The position numbers and the translations under genes are program-made. DNA of 64,000 nucleotides from an uncultured Aquimarina sp. (GTDB lineage Bacteria; Bacteroidota; Bacteroidia; Flavobacteriales; Flavobacteriaceae): the NCBI GenBank assembly GCA_947500545.1, contig CANMSO010000002.1, forward strand, positions 617,423 to 681,422, read 5' to 3'. Below the pieces are notes generated by a model that worked only from the letters and a program-made list of their open reading frames with translations, had not been told where the DNA came from and did no database searches. Below, piece after piece: positions 37,515 to 47,700 of the stretch. The first letter of the stretch is position 1; each line of letters begins with the position of its first letter.

Positions 37515-38376
37515 AAGCAGAATGTCCTTTTATATCAAAAAATGGCTTTTAGGTGGGTATGAAGATGATAAAGCCAAATTTTTTTTAGAAAAGTTAAACG
37601 TTTGTTAATAAAATTAACATTATTAACGATCGCAATATAATCATTAATAATCAAATATGGAGACTTGAAAAACTCTGGATAATTACGGTTTAAACGTAAT
37701 TGAAAACGAAAAACTATTAATGCTTTATAGATTACTCTTCTCTAAATGACAAATGTACTACACCCTATTTTTTGCTTATAAACCCAATCGACTTACATCT
37801 ATTAAAATGTTAAAATTTACCTAATATTAACCTAGTCATGATCAAAAGTACCAAAGCATAAATGGATATTTTTAATCATGAAATGATGAGTAATTGACTT
37901 TTTTCAAGCATCTGTAGTCATAATAAAAATCGGACAAAAAGCTTTTTTAGATGATAAAAAACTTATATTCTGTTTATTTTTTAAGAAAAATCTTACTTGA
38001 TTGCGATGCGTTAAAAATCAAAATATGAGTTTAAATAACTAATAATCAATTGTTTATATTTAATATTAAGTTTAATCAATCTAATATTCATATACCATAT
38101 CCAACTTAGTTTAAATTATACGGCATAACCGTAATAACTACATGTTTTGACAGTATCCTTTTTTGAGCTATTTCTAGTTACATTGCAATAGTTAAAATGT
38201 TAATTTTTTAACTAAACTTATTAAGAATGACTTTGTTGTTTTAATGTACAAAATCTGAAGTCAATATTTAATATGTAACTCTTCAGAGTTACTCATGAAT
38301 AATAATTAACAGTTTACCATAATTTAGTTTATTTCTATGAAATACCTAAATAAAGGTGCAGAAAGCAATTCCGCAA
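37515..38376. other. Non-coding region between the inverted repeat copies
   Basis: 862 bp, very AT-rich, with no open frame that looks like a gene on either strand. Small dyads are visible: GTTAAT/ATTAAC at 37604-37618 and AATTACG/CGTAATT at 37681-37701. A minus-strand TACTTTTG at 37843-37850 fits the -7 consensus TAnnTTTG and points at the lamin-tail gene, but lies about 390 bp from its start. No tRNA, IS or phage feature seen. Confidence 0.6.
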
Positions 38377-38446
38377 TTGTAAAACTTTGGCGAGCCAACA
38401 AAAACGGGATCTGAATAACAATTAACTTAATAATCAATCATTATGA
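38377..38446 (+). repeat. Inverted repeat, right copy
   Basis: 70 bp on the plus strand, 94 % identical to the left copy in opposite orientation, from TTGTAAAACTTTGG to ATTATGA. It includes the TTGGCGAGCCAA dyad and an ATG at 38443 that heads only a 51-codon frame. The next real gene starts at 38822. Confidence 0.9.
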
Positions 38447-38598
38447 GCAGATATTTTCGAATGATTTGTTCAAAAACTATCCTGGTTTTTGAACAAATCA
38501 ACTTCACTCCCAGACGGAAAACATGCATAGAATGTAGTTCAAATATTTCTGACACACAATGCAGGAATAAACCTTTAATATTTTATGATTCTCCATAA
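38443..38598 (+). pseudogene. Short orphan frame after the right repeat, probable gene remnant
   Basis: The ATG supplied by the repeat opens a frame of 51 codons (MSRYFRMICSKTILVF...LIFYDSP) with four cysteines and no signal peptide or recognisable motif. A 16-bp perfect hairpin covers codons 7-20. Because its leader is the same as that of the lamin-tail gene but its product is short and unlike anything nearby, I read it as the broken remains of a gene that once used this leader. A real small protein is less likely. Confidence 0.35.
38462..38500. repeat. Strong hairpin inside the orphan frame
   Basis: TGATTTGTTCAAAAAC (16 bp) is followed by a 7-nt loop and its perfect complement. There is no T run after it, so it is not a typical terminator. 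It may be an end of a lost element or an RNA structure in the transcript that starts in the right repeat. Confidence 0.6.
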
Positions 38599-38821
38599 AT
38601 TTTGATTCTTACTTTATCTAGCATATTGTTTTACGTAATCTTATTGCATTGGACAGAAATAGTAATCAATTTTTACAATCTATATCAAGTTGTCATAAAT
38701 TTTCATTAGAAATTATGAATCAACTATTGTCCTTACAGAATACATATATCCAAAGATAAGATGTCTTTAATTATAGCTAATAAACCCATATCTATAATAA
38801 ATAACCTTAATCTATTTAATT

Positions 38822-41800
38822 ATGAAAAAAGCATTTTTATTACTACTATTTATGACCTCCATCATTGGTTATAGCCAGATACCGGCCTATTACAATGATG
38901 TGAATCTTAATTTATCCGGGCAAGCCTTAAAAAACGAATTGGCAACCAAGATAATTAACACTCATACCACAAACTTAACCTATACTCCTGGAGTATGGGA
39001 TGCTCTAAAACAAACCGATTTGGACCCCACGGACCCTACCAAGGTCTTATTGATCTATGGTTGGGATGACACAGATAGTGATATTACCAACGATAGAAGC
39101 CGTGGTAAAGACATGAATGGTGGAAATGTAGGAGATTGGAATAGAGAGCACGTATACCCGAAATCTCTGGGTATTCCAAATTTAGGAACAGAAGGCCCTG
39201 GGGCTGATGCACATAGCTTGCGCCCTTGCGATGGGCAAAGAAATTCTTCAAGAAACAACAGAATGTTTGCTGCAGGCACTGGTAATTCAGGAGCTACTGC
39301 ACAAGGAGATTGGTATCCCGGAGATGAATGGAAGGGAGATGTTGCTCGTATGATGATGTACATGTATATCCGTTATGGAGACAGAACTTTACCTATTAAT
39401 GTAGGTGTTGGAAACCCTGTAGCAGGAGATGCTAATATGATCGATCTATTTTTACAGTGGAATGCAGAAGATCCTGTATCTGATTTAGAAAAACAACGTA
39501 ACCCTGTTTTGGAAACTTTACAAGGAAATAGAAACCCATTTGTTGACAACCCAGCATTTGCTACACAAGTTTGGGGTGGACCTCAAGCAGAAGATTTATT
39601 TAATACAGGTGGTGGTACTGATACAGAAGTGCCTACTATGCCAACAAATTTAGTAGCCTCAAATATAGCTACATTTTCAGCGAATCTTTCTTGGACAGCA
39701 TCAACCGATAATGTTGGTGTTACAGCATATAATATATATAAAGATGGCGTGTTTTTGGTTTCAAATACATCAACTAGTTATAATGCAACTGGCTTATCAC
39801 CCAATACTTCTTATGCATTTTATGTAGAAGCAAGAGATGCTGCTGGAAACATTTCTGCAGCTAGTAATACAGTGAATTTTACAACACAAGATGTATTACC
39901 AGGTGGTGATGCTAGCGACCTATTCTTCTCTGAATACATAGAAGGTTCTTCATTTAACAAAGCACTAGAAATAGTTAACGTTACCGGAGCTCCTGTGAAT
40001 CTATCAGCCTATACAATTAAGAAACAAACAAACGGAGCCGGCGCTTGGTCTGGAGGACTGAGTTTGGCAGGAACCCTAGTTAGCGGTGATGTATACGTAG
40101 TAGCCAATAGCTCTGCAAATACAACTATTCTTAACGTTGCTGATATATTTACCGGATCGACTGAAGTTACTTTTAATGGTAATGATGCGGTTGGATTATT
40201 CAAAAATGATGTTTTAATAGATATCATCGGAACATTTGACGGTGGGACAGCAAATTTTGCACAAAATACTACCTTGGTTAGGCAACCAACAGTAAGCTCT
40301 CCATCAACCACCTATCTGGTTGCTGAATGGAATTCATTTCCCTCTGATACGTTTACAGATCTAGGTATTCATACTTTCAATGGAGGTGGACCTGGACCTG
40401 ATACACAAGCACCAACTGTACCTGCTAGTTTAGTTGCAGCAAATGTCACAGATACTTCTGCTGATCTTTCCTGGACAGCATCTACAGATAATGTAGGAGT
40501 TACAGGGTATGATATTTACCAAGATGGAGTATTGTTGGCGTCTACAACAACAGCAACTAATTATAACGTGACTGGTTTGACAGCAGAAACTGCATATGCA
40601 TTTACAGTAACAGCGAATGATGCTGCAGGAAATACTTCTGTTGCTAGTAATGCAGCAAATGTAACTACTACCGCATCTCCAGATACACAAGCACCAACTG
40701 CACCTGCTAGTTTAGTTGCGGCAAATATCACAGATACTTCTGCTGATCTTTCTTGGACAGTATCTGCGGATAATGTAGGAGTTACAGGATATGATATTTA
40801 TCAAGATGGAGTATTGTTGGCGTCTACAACAACAGCAACTAACTATAACGTGACTGGTTTGACAGCAGAAACTGCATATGCATTTACAGTAACAGCTAAT
40901 GATGCTGCTGGAAATACTTCTGTTGCTAGTAATGCAGCAAATGTAACTACTACCGCATCTCCAGATACACAAGCACCAACTGCACCTGCTAGTTTAGTTG
41001 CAGCAAATATCACAGATACTTCTGCTGATCTTTCTTGGACAGTATCTACGGATAATGTAGGAGTTACAGGGTATGATATTTATCAAGATGGAGTATTGTT
41101 GGCGTCTACAACAACAGCAACTAACTATATCGTGACTGGTTTGACAGCAGAAACTGCATATGCATTTACAGTAACAGCTAATGATATAGCTGGAAATACT
41201 TCAGTGGCTAGTAATGTAGCAAATGTAACTACAACTGCAGCGCCTTCTGGAGGAAATGCTACGGATCTATTCTTTTCTGAATATATAGAAGGATCTTCAT
41301 TTAATAAGGCATTAGAAATAGCTAATTTCACGAATGCTCCAGTAGATCTTTCAATATACACTATCAAAAAACAAACTAATGGAGCTGGCACATGGTCTGG
41401 AGGATTAAGTTTGTCGGGTACTTTGGCAAATGGAGCTGTATATATTGTGGGACATAATTCATCAACCACTGCTATTCAAAATGTATCAAATGTTCTAACA
41501 GCTTCTGCTGAAATTACGTTTAACGGTAATGATGCTGTTGGATTATTTAAGAATGGTGTTTTGATAGATATTATTGGAACATTTAATGGCGGAACAACTA
41601 ATTTTGCAAAAGATGTTACTCTTATTAGAAAAGCATCCATAGGATCACCATCATCTACTTATGTAATTGCAGAATGGGATTCATTTGCTACAGATACGTT
41701 CTCTTTCATAGGTACGCATATCTTTACCTCTGGTACTCCAGATACAGAAGTTCCTACTACACCTGCTAGTCTTGTAGCTTCTAATATTACACATAATTCT

Positions 41801-43084
41801 GCAGACTTATCTTGGATAGCTTCAACAGATAATGTAGGAGTTACAGGATATGATATTTATCAGGATGGTGTTCTTCTAGCTTCTACAACAACTGTAACTA
41901 GCTATAGTGTAACTGGTTTGACTTCAGAAACTGCATATACATTTTCGGTGATAGCTAATGATGCGGCAGGAAATGCTTCAGCTGCAAGTAACATTGCTAA
42001 TGTAACTACTATCGCAGCACCAGATACGCAAGCACCAACAGCACCTGCTAGTTTAGCAGCATTGAATATCACAGAAACTTCTGCTGACCTTTCTTGGACA
42101 GCATCAACAGATAATGTAGGTGTTACAAGTTATGATGTTTATCAGGATGGAGTATTTTTAAGCTCTACTGCAACTACAAATTATAGCGTGATTGGATTAA
42201 CTGCTCAAACTACTTATATATTTGAAGTTATTGCTAATGATGCAGCTAACAACCAATCTTTACCTTCTACTATCAATGTAGTTACCCTTGGATCATCAAC
42301 AGGAAGCACTGCTGTACTTCACGAAGGATTCTTTGAAAATGGATTTGACGGATGGATTGATGGTGGTTCAGATTGTAATCGTTATTCTGGAGCAAGATCT
42401 TTTGAAGGGAATTATTCTATAAGATTAAGAGATAACTCAGGAGCAGCTTCATCTATGACCTTAGAAAATGTCGATGTTACTGGTTATGATACTGTTGAGG
42501 TTGAGTTTCATTTCTATTCTTATAGTATGGAAAATAATGAAGATTTCTGGTTACGTTACCATGATGGATCTTCTTGGATCACCGTGGCTACTTATGCCAG
42601 AGGAACTGATTTTGAAAATAACAACTTCTATTCGGCAATAGTAACTCTGGATAAAGCAAGCTATAACTTTGCAAACAATGCTAAGTTCAGATTCCAGAAT
42701 GATGCTTCAGGAAATGGGGATCATATCTATATTGATCAAGTTTCGATAAAAGGTATTACAAATGGAGCAGGCGCAAGAGATCTTATAGCTAGTAAAGAAG
42801 CTTTTAGTAAAGTACAATATATTAAATCGTTAAATGAGGTAGAATTAGATTCTGAAGAAGACTTCATTATTGGTGCAAATCCAGTAGTGGGTAATAGACT
42901 TCAAGTAAAATTCTTCGGTGAAGGAACTCCTTCTTTCCGAGTGATAAATTTATTGGGACAAATAGTTAAGGTTGGTAATCTAACGGAAGAGCTTATCAAC
43001 ATAGACAATTTGGGAACAGGTATTTATATCTTTGAATTGAACGATGGTGATGAAGTAATGACAAAGAAGTTTATTAAAAACTAA
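38822..43084 (+). CDS. Secreted endonuclease I with FN3 and lamin-tail repeats, T9SS type A cargo
   Basis: 1420 residues. Signal peptide MKKAFLLLLFMTSIIGYSQ. Endonuclease I domain (about 25-250) with the catalytic region GDWNREHVYPKSLG (His near 109) and DAHSLRPCDGQRNSSRNNRMF. Then FN3 (about 267-358), lamin-tail domain (362-520), three nearly identical FN3 (527-808), a second lamin-tail domain (812-970), two more FN3 (974-1160), a beta-sandwich (DGWIDGGSDCNRYSG, 1165-1320) and the T9SS type A signal, ending TGIYIFELNDGDEVMTKKFIKN. It should be a cell-surface or released nuclease, for DNA feeding or matrix breakdown (inference). Monocistronic, with a terminator. Confidence 0.92.
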   Translation: MKKAFLLLLFMTSIIGYSQIPAYYNDVNLNLSGQALKNELATKIINTHTTNLTYTPGVWDALKQTDLDPTDPTKVLLIYGWDDTDSDITNDRSRGKDMNGGNVGDWNREHVYPKSLGIPNLGTEGPGADAHSLRPCDGQRNSSRNNRMFAAGTGNSGATAQGDWYPGDEWKGDVARMMMYMYIRYGDRTLPINVGVGNPVAGDANMIDLFLQWNAEDPVSDLEKQRNPVLETLQGNRNPFVDNPAFATQVWGGPQAEDLFNTGGGTDTEVPTMPTNLVASNIATFSANLSWTASTDNVGVTAYNIYKDGVFLVSNTSTSYNATGLSPNTSYAFYVEARDAAGNISAASNTVNFTTQDVLPGGDASDLFFSEYIEGSSFNKALEIVNVTGAPVNLSAYTIKKQTNGAGAWSGGLSLAGTLVSGDVYVVANSSANTTILNVADIFTGSTEVTFNGNDAVGLFKNDVLIDIIGTFDGGTANFAQNTTLVRQPTVSSPSTTYLVAEWNSFPSDTFTDLGIHTFNGGGPGPDTQAPTVPASLVAANVTDTSADLSWTASTDNVGVTGYDIYQDGVLLASTTTATNYNVTGLTAETAYAFTVTANDAAGNTSVASNAANVTTTASPDTQAPTAPASLVAANITDTSADLSWTVSADNVGVTGYDIYQDGVLLASTTTATNYNVTGLTAETAYAFTVTANDAAGNTSVASNAANVTTTASPDTQAPTAPASLVAANITDTSADLSWTVSTDNVGVTGYDIYQDGVLLASTTTATNYIVTGLTAETAYAFTVTANDIAGNTSVASNVANVTTTAAPSGGNATDLFFSEYIEGSSFNKALEIANFTNAPVDLSIYTIKKQTNGAGTWSGGLSLSGTLANGAVYIVGHNSSTTAIQNVSNVLTASAEITFNGNDAVGLFKNGVLIDIIGTFNGGTTNFAKDVTLIRKASIGSPSSTYVIAEWDSFATDTFSFIGTHIFTSGTPDTEVPTTPASLVASNITHNSADLSWIASTDNVGVTGYDIYQDGVLLASTTTVTSYSVTGLTSETAYTFSVIANDAAGNASAASNIANVTTIAAPDTQAPTAPASLAALNITETSADLSWTASTDNVGVTSYDVYQDGVFLSSTATTNYSVIGLTAQTTYIFEVIANDAANNQSLPSTINVVTLGSSTGSTAVLHEGFFENGFDGWIDGGSDCNRYSGARSFEGNYSIRLRDNSGAASSMTLENVDVTGYDTVEVEFHFYSYSMENNEDFWLRYHDGSSWITVATYARGTDFENNNFYSAIVTLDKASYNFANNAKFRFQNDASGNGDHIYIDQVSIKGITNGAGARDLIASKEAFSKVQYIKSLNEVELDSEEDFIIGANPVVGNRLQVKFFGEGTPSFRVINLLGQIVKVGNLTEELINIDNLGTGIYIFELNDGDEVMTKKFIKN
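40400..41245 (+). repeat. Three tandem 282-bp FN3-coding repeats
   Basis: Units begin at 40400, 40682 and 40964, each starting GATACACAAGCACC and coding 94 residues. They are almost identical in DNA, including synonymous sites, while a related pair at 41741 and 42023 (same 282-bp period) and the FN3 at about 39620 are more diverged. This points to recent tandem expansion or gene conversion, and to likely copy-number variation. Confidence 0.9.
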
Positions 43085-43106
43085 TTAGGTTATTTCTTTC
43101 TAGATA

Positions 43107-43138
43107 AGAGGCTGTCTGAAAAGGCAGTCTCTTTTTTT
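43107..43138 (+). terminator. Terminator of the endonuclease/FN3 gene
   Basis: In RNA, AGAGGCUGUCU pairs fully with AGGCAGUCUCU through two G-U pairs around a GAAA tetraloop, followed by seven T. It lies 22 bp past the stop. Confidence 0.88.
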
Positions 43139-43298
43139 ATTTATTACACTATTCTTAAAAGTTTGGAAATCAAAAAACAAAGAGGTAGTCTTTGTATTAC
43201 AGTCTAATACTTACTTCTAATACAGTTTTGAGATTTTTTTTGTCTGCAAGATCTTAGATTTACTAATGTTATAATTCTAAATTATGTTTTCAAAATAA

Positions 43299-43306
43299 TA
43301 TCTTTG
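43299..43306 (+). promoter_or_regulatory. -7 promoter element just before the apbE operon
   Basis: TATCTTTG matches TAnnTTTG and ends only 7 bp before the ATG at 43314, which predicts a nearly leaderless mRNA if it is used. Confidence 0.4.
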
Positions 43307-43313
43307 CACCGCT

Positions 43314-43691
43314 ATGACTAGGATACTTACCAAACAAGAATTACATAACCTTGCGATGAATATCGTGGGTAAAGAATTAGAAAAAAAAGGCTTCGAATTT
43401 ATTGCTATCAATAGTAAGTTAGGAAAACATCCTCAGTTTGTATGTGTCGATAAATCTAATCAACGATACTTTGTTATCGTAAAAGCTGTCTCATATCCAG
43501 ATAACCCGCATAATTATGATATGATCTGGATGGAGTCGTTTAAAAAACATGCCATAGAGCACGAAGCTAAGGTGTTTTATGCCGGAGTAGGATTACAGAA
43601 CTCAGAAAATCCAAATAAGCCTGTTTTTCTTAATGAGGAATATATTTTAGAATACGCAGGAGTACAAACTATTGAAACAAATCTGAATTAA
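43314..43691 (+). CDS. Conserved small protein in operon with apbE
   Basis: 125 residues (MTRILTKQELHNLAMNIVGKELEKKGFEFIAINSKLG...). I recall close relatives across Flavobacteriia often labelled 'Na(+)-translocating NADH-quinone reductase subunit F', a label not supported here: no ferredoxin cysteines, no FAD or NADH motif, and the true nqrF is at 32589. HPQFVCVDKSNQRYFVIVKAV looks like the beta-hairpin of a PD-(D/E)xK-type nuclease fold, without a full catalytic set. Its stop is 2 bp from the apbE start, so the two are cotranscribed. A role linked to flavinylation is a guess from context. Confidence 0.75.
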   Translation: MTRILTKQELHNLAMNIVGKELEKKGFEFIAINSKLGKHPQFVCVDKSNQRYFVIVKAVSYPDNPHNYDMIWMESFKKHAIEHEAKVFYAGVGLQNSENPNKPVFLNEEYILEYAGVQTIETNLN

Positions 43692-43693
43692 AT

Positions 43694-44692
43694 ATGATGA
43701 TTAAAAAAGTAGTTTTTGTAATGTTATTAGGGATGTTTATTTCTTGCCAGGAAACCCCAAAATTACATATCAATTATACTAGAGGAGAAGCTTTTGGAAC
43801 TACTTTTTCTGCTCAGTTTATTCATAAAAAAAAAATAGATCATTCTAATGCTTATGATAGTATGGTTGATGTTATTAATTCATCAATGTCTACTTACATC
43901 AATCATTCTGATATTTCCAAAATCAATCAAGGAAATACTTTGGTAATTGTAGATAATCATTTCAAAAATGTTTTTGATGCATCAAAAAAGATATTTAAAG
44001 AAACTGAAGGCGCTTTTGATCCTACTGTTGGTGTTTTGGTAAATGCATGGGATTTTGGACCCAAAGGAAAAATAATGAAACTAGACAGCCTTAAAATAGA
44101 TAGTTTACTAGTTTCAGTTGGTCTAGATAATGTCACTTTGGAGGAAGGGAAAATTGTAAAGCGTTTTCCGAATACATTTTTAGATTTTAATTCCTTAGCC
44201 AAAGGATATGCTGTAGATGTTTTTGCAGAATTTTTAGAAAGTAAAGGGTATGAAAATTATTTGGTAGAAATAGGAGGGGAGATTAGAGGTAAGGGAACTA
44301 ATCTTATTAAACAAATGCCTTGGAAAATAGGAGTCGAAGACCCTAATTTTGATAATACACAATCTTACAGTAAAGTGATTTTACTTCACGATGAGTCGAT
44401 GGCGACTTCTGGTAGTTATAGGAAATACAAACTTGATGAGAAAGGAAATCGCTACGCTCATATCATTAATACCAAAACAGGATATCCTCTTAAATCTAAC
44501 TTGCTAAGTGTATCTGTTCTAACAAATACTTGCATGGAAGCGGACGCTTATGCTACGGCATTAATGTCTATGGGTTTAGAGCGTTCTAAAAAGTTCTTGA
44601 AAACTCATAAAGAACTTAGAGTGTTTTTTATTTATGAAAATGAAAAAGGAGCATTAGAAACATTAGCTGTTAATGGCTTTCCAGAGGATTAG
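43694..44692 (+). CDS. apbE: FAD:protein FMN transferase ApbE
   Basis: Uses FAD to attach FMN to Thr of NqrB and NqrC in the periplasm. 332 residues with lipoprotein signal MMIKKVVFVMLLGMFISC (Cys near 18; the second Met is an alternative start). Motifs: GEAFGTTFSAQF at the start of the domain, GAFDPTVGVLVNAWDFGPKG, FNSLAKGYAVDVFAEFLESKGYENYLVEIGGEIRGKG, SYRKYKLDEKGNRYAHIINTKTGYPLKS (family H-I-I-D/N-x-x-T-G) and NTCMEADAYATALMSMG for Mg2+ and FAD. The nqr operon in the same window supplies its substrates. Confidence 0.95.
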   Translation: MMIKKVVFVMLLGMFISCQETPKLHINYTRGEAFGTTFSAQFIHKKKIDHSNAYDSMVDVINSSMSTYINHSDISKINQGNTLVIVDNHFKNVFDASKKIFKETEGAFDPTVGVLVNAWDFGPKGKIMKLDSLKIDSLLVSVGLDNVTLEEGKIVKRFPNTFLDFNSLAKGYAVDVFAEFLESKGYENYLVEIGGEIRGKGTNLIKQMPWKIGVEDPNFDNTQSYSKVILLHDESMATSGSYRKYKLDEKGNRYAHIINTKTGYPLKSNLLSVSVLTNTCMEADAYATALMSMGLERSKKFLKTHKELRVFFIYENEKGALETLAVNGFPED

Positions 44693-44742
44693 GGTTTATA
44701 ACAAATCGATAGTATTTCACCAGGAGTAAGACAATATTTTAC
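44689..44742 (-). pseudogene. Remnant of the 3' end of a methyltransferase gene
   Basis: On the minus strand these bases read VKYCLTPGEILSICYKP and a stop, while the intact methyltransferase at 48124 ends IKYCLAPGEILPVCYKS and a stop. At the DNA level, 44696-44741 matches 48131-48176 at 41 of 46 positions, in the same orientation. The remnant overlaps the ends of apbE and of the CHAT gene. It suggests that a second methyltransferase copy once ended here. Confidence 0.75.
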
Positions 44743-47700
44743 TGACTGATTCTATTTAGTTTACGTTTGTATAAAAGTAGACTTAACAATAGTATCCCAA
44801 GAATAATGAATCCAATAATCCAATAAAGAGTATTGTTATTGCTAAACGGAATCGGAGTAGTATCTCCAACCAAATAGAATCCTCCCCAATATAAAGGATC
44901 AGAATAAAAGGTGTCAGATGTATTAAGGTACTTTAATTTAGCCTGTTGTAAGGCTTTGCTTTTGGTCATGCCGTTTTTAAGATTTGTGTAGAAATAACTC
45001 ATCAGTTTGGGTGTGGTTTTGTCTGATATTTTCCAACTGGTAAGCAATAGGCTCTTTGTTCCTGCATATTGAAAAGCATTTCCTAAACTCATTATACCTT
45101 CTCCTTTAGCTATTTTCCCAGATCCTGTTTCACAGGCACTAAGCACTGTGAGTTCTGCCGGGATATCCAAAGCAAACAATTCATGGCTGTACAGGATATT
45201 ATCTTCTATAGAGTCTTTACTTTGAGTGAAATAGAGTTTAGAGTTTTTGGGATTTTCATTATCTACTTCACCGTGCATGGCAAGATGGAGAATATTATAT
45301 TGACTTGCAGTCTTTTTAAAGTTTCTTTCTGTAGCTTGAGATCCAAAGTAATATTGTCCGTCAATAATATTTGATATAGCCCTAATCTCTTCGCGTGTGC
45401 CAGGTAAGTCATCAACGATATCTCTAAAAGTAGCCAGACGCATTGTACTTGTATTCGCTATAGTAGTACTATCTGAAAAAGAAAAAGCAAGGCACTCTTC
45501 TTTTATTTTTGATCGTTGTTTCTTTTTGAAAGGTGTAAACAAAAGGTGAGCAGAGTTAGCATAAGAGATTGCATAATCCTTTAGAAAATATGATAATTTT
45601 TTAGCGTTATCTGATGTGTCATTTTGTGTAAGCAATAGTTCGAAATTAAGAGTCCAAAGTGGTCCATCCGGAATAATAATCAAATGGTCTCCTTTAAATT
45701 TGTTTGCAATGGGTGCTATTAGTTCGTTATACAATATATGAGCTGATTTCTTATACTTGATTAAGTTTGTTGAAGTAATTGCATCATGCAATTGTTTTAT
45801 TTTTTGAGCTAACCTAGGGGTTTGCAACGTATTTATATCAATGTTGTTTTTTGAAATGGTAAATGCATACGTAATACTATCAGTAGTGAAGAACTCTAAC
45901 ACAGTAGTGCGTTTATCTAATTTTTGTTGGAGTTCAGTAACCGAAATAACTTTATTTTGATGTTTTAATTGATAATATTTAGGGTGTTTTTTTTGTATGA
46001 CAGCTTTTATAGAATCTTGTCTTCGAGTAATATCAAATATTTTACTTTCATATTTCAAGATTTTAGAGGTGTCTGTTTCAGGTTTAAATTGTTCTTTGGT
46101 AATCTTCGATTGATAAAAAGCTCTATTTGTTTTTAAGTCTTTTTCAAGTTCAATTAATTGTGGACTTAAACCTGAAACATTTTTGATTTTTGATTCATTT
46201 AATAACTCTTTTAGTATGTTCGATTTGTTTTTCTCTGAATAGTAAAAAGCCTCTTCCAGAAATTGATCTTCTTTTGATTCCTTGTACATCAATAAACTGG
46301 TTTTAATAGCGAGATTATACATTTCTTGACTTTTTTTAGCAAATTCAATTTTATCGGTATACGAATCTACCATTTGACGCATTTTATCAATTAAGCTATC
46401 AGCATGCTTATTATTAGCTTGAGAAGAGATTAAATCCTTAATATCTTTATCCTCTTGGTATTTATTATTTAAGGTTTTACCAATACTGTTATATGTAGTT
46501 AGTAAAAAATTTAGGTTTAAAAATTCATCAAATTTACCATGATCCGTTATCTTGGTTTTCGTATTAGTCCTTTTGTTGGCATCTATAGCCTTGTTATAGT
46601 AGGATAAAGCTTTACTATACTCTTTCTTTTTTTCAAAAATATTCCCGATAAGGATAAGATTAGATGTGTAATTTGAATCAACTGAAGTTCTAGAATTTAA
46701 TACTTTTCTCAAAAAAGCTAAAGCTTTGTTGTATTGTTTTTTTGATATATATACCCTTCCGATTTTGACATTAGCATTAGCAATTTTTTTCTTAGTAGAT
46801 CTAGTAGCTAGAGATTTTTCATAATATTCTAAGGCTTTATTATATTCTTTTTTAGCGTAAAAAACATCTCCCATGTTAAGATATACCATTTCGACTTCAG
46901 GATCATTTTTTTTATATATGGATAATGATTTTTCATAGTATTCTAATGCCTCATCATATTTTTCTTTGTGTTCTAATATCACTGCTATATTATTATAAGT
47001 ATCAGCGGTGAGATTGCGATTTTTACCTATTAATCTGTTGAAAATTGAAAGTGCTTTTTTTTGATATTGCAATGCTTTGTCGTAGTTTCCCGTTTGACGG
47101 CAGATTAGCCCTAAATTATTATAACTTCTTGCTACGTCTATGGTATACTTACCATAATTTTTTATGTGTATAGCTAGGGCTTTTTTATAGTATTTTAATG
47201 CTTTATCATAATATTTCTCTAAATGATATGATACACCCAGGTTGGCATAGGCATAACCAATATGACTGTGATCTTTTTCTAAAGATTGAATTCGAATGTT
47301 TAATGTTTTCTCAGTGTAATATCTAAACTTCTCATGCTCATCAATGGTAATATATACTCTGGAAATATCAGTGTAATGCTCGGTAATGTTTATATGATTT
47401 TCTCCATAAATATGGATGCCAATCTCTAGCGCTTTTTTAAAATGATCTAATGAAGCGTTGTAATTTTTTTGATACAGATAAACAAATCCCAAATTGGAGT
47501 AGGATTTAATAAAGTCCTTATCATTTTCAGAAAGTGTCTTAGATCTTATTGATAAAGCTTTTTTACACTGCTGCAATGCTTTTTCGTAATCAGAAGTAAC
47601 GAACGTGTGATACTTTCCAATATTATCATACGCATTTGCTTCTTCTCTATTATTTTTTTCAAGATATTTAGTACTAATTTCTAAAGCTTTTTGTGCATTA

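Noticed and set aside
40430..40972. Two Cys-rich antisense frames 282 bp apart.
   Set aside because: They are the complement of the tandem FN3 repeats; the Cys and Ser content comes from the Ala/Thr/Gly-rich sense strand, and they have no upstream signals.
40400..41245. Regular repeats as a possible CRISPR array.
   Set aside because: The period is 282 bp, the units are coding throughout and in frame, and no cas gene is present.
43314..43691. Annotation as NADH:quinone reductase subunit F.
   Set aside because: No 2Fe-2S cysteines and no FAD or NADH motifs; the real nqrF is at 32589-33896.
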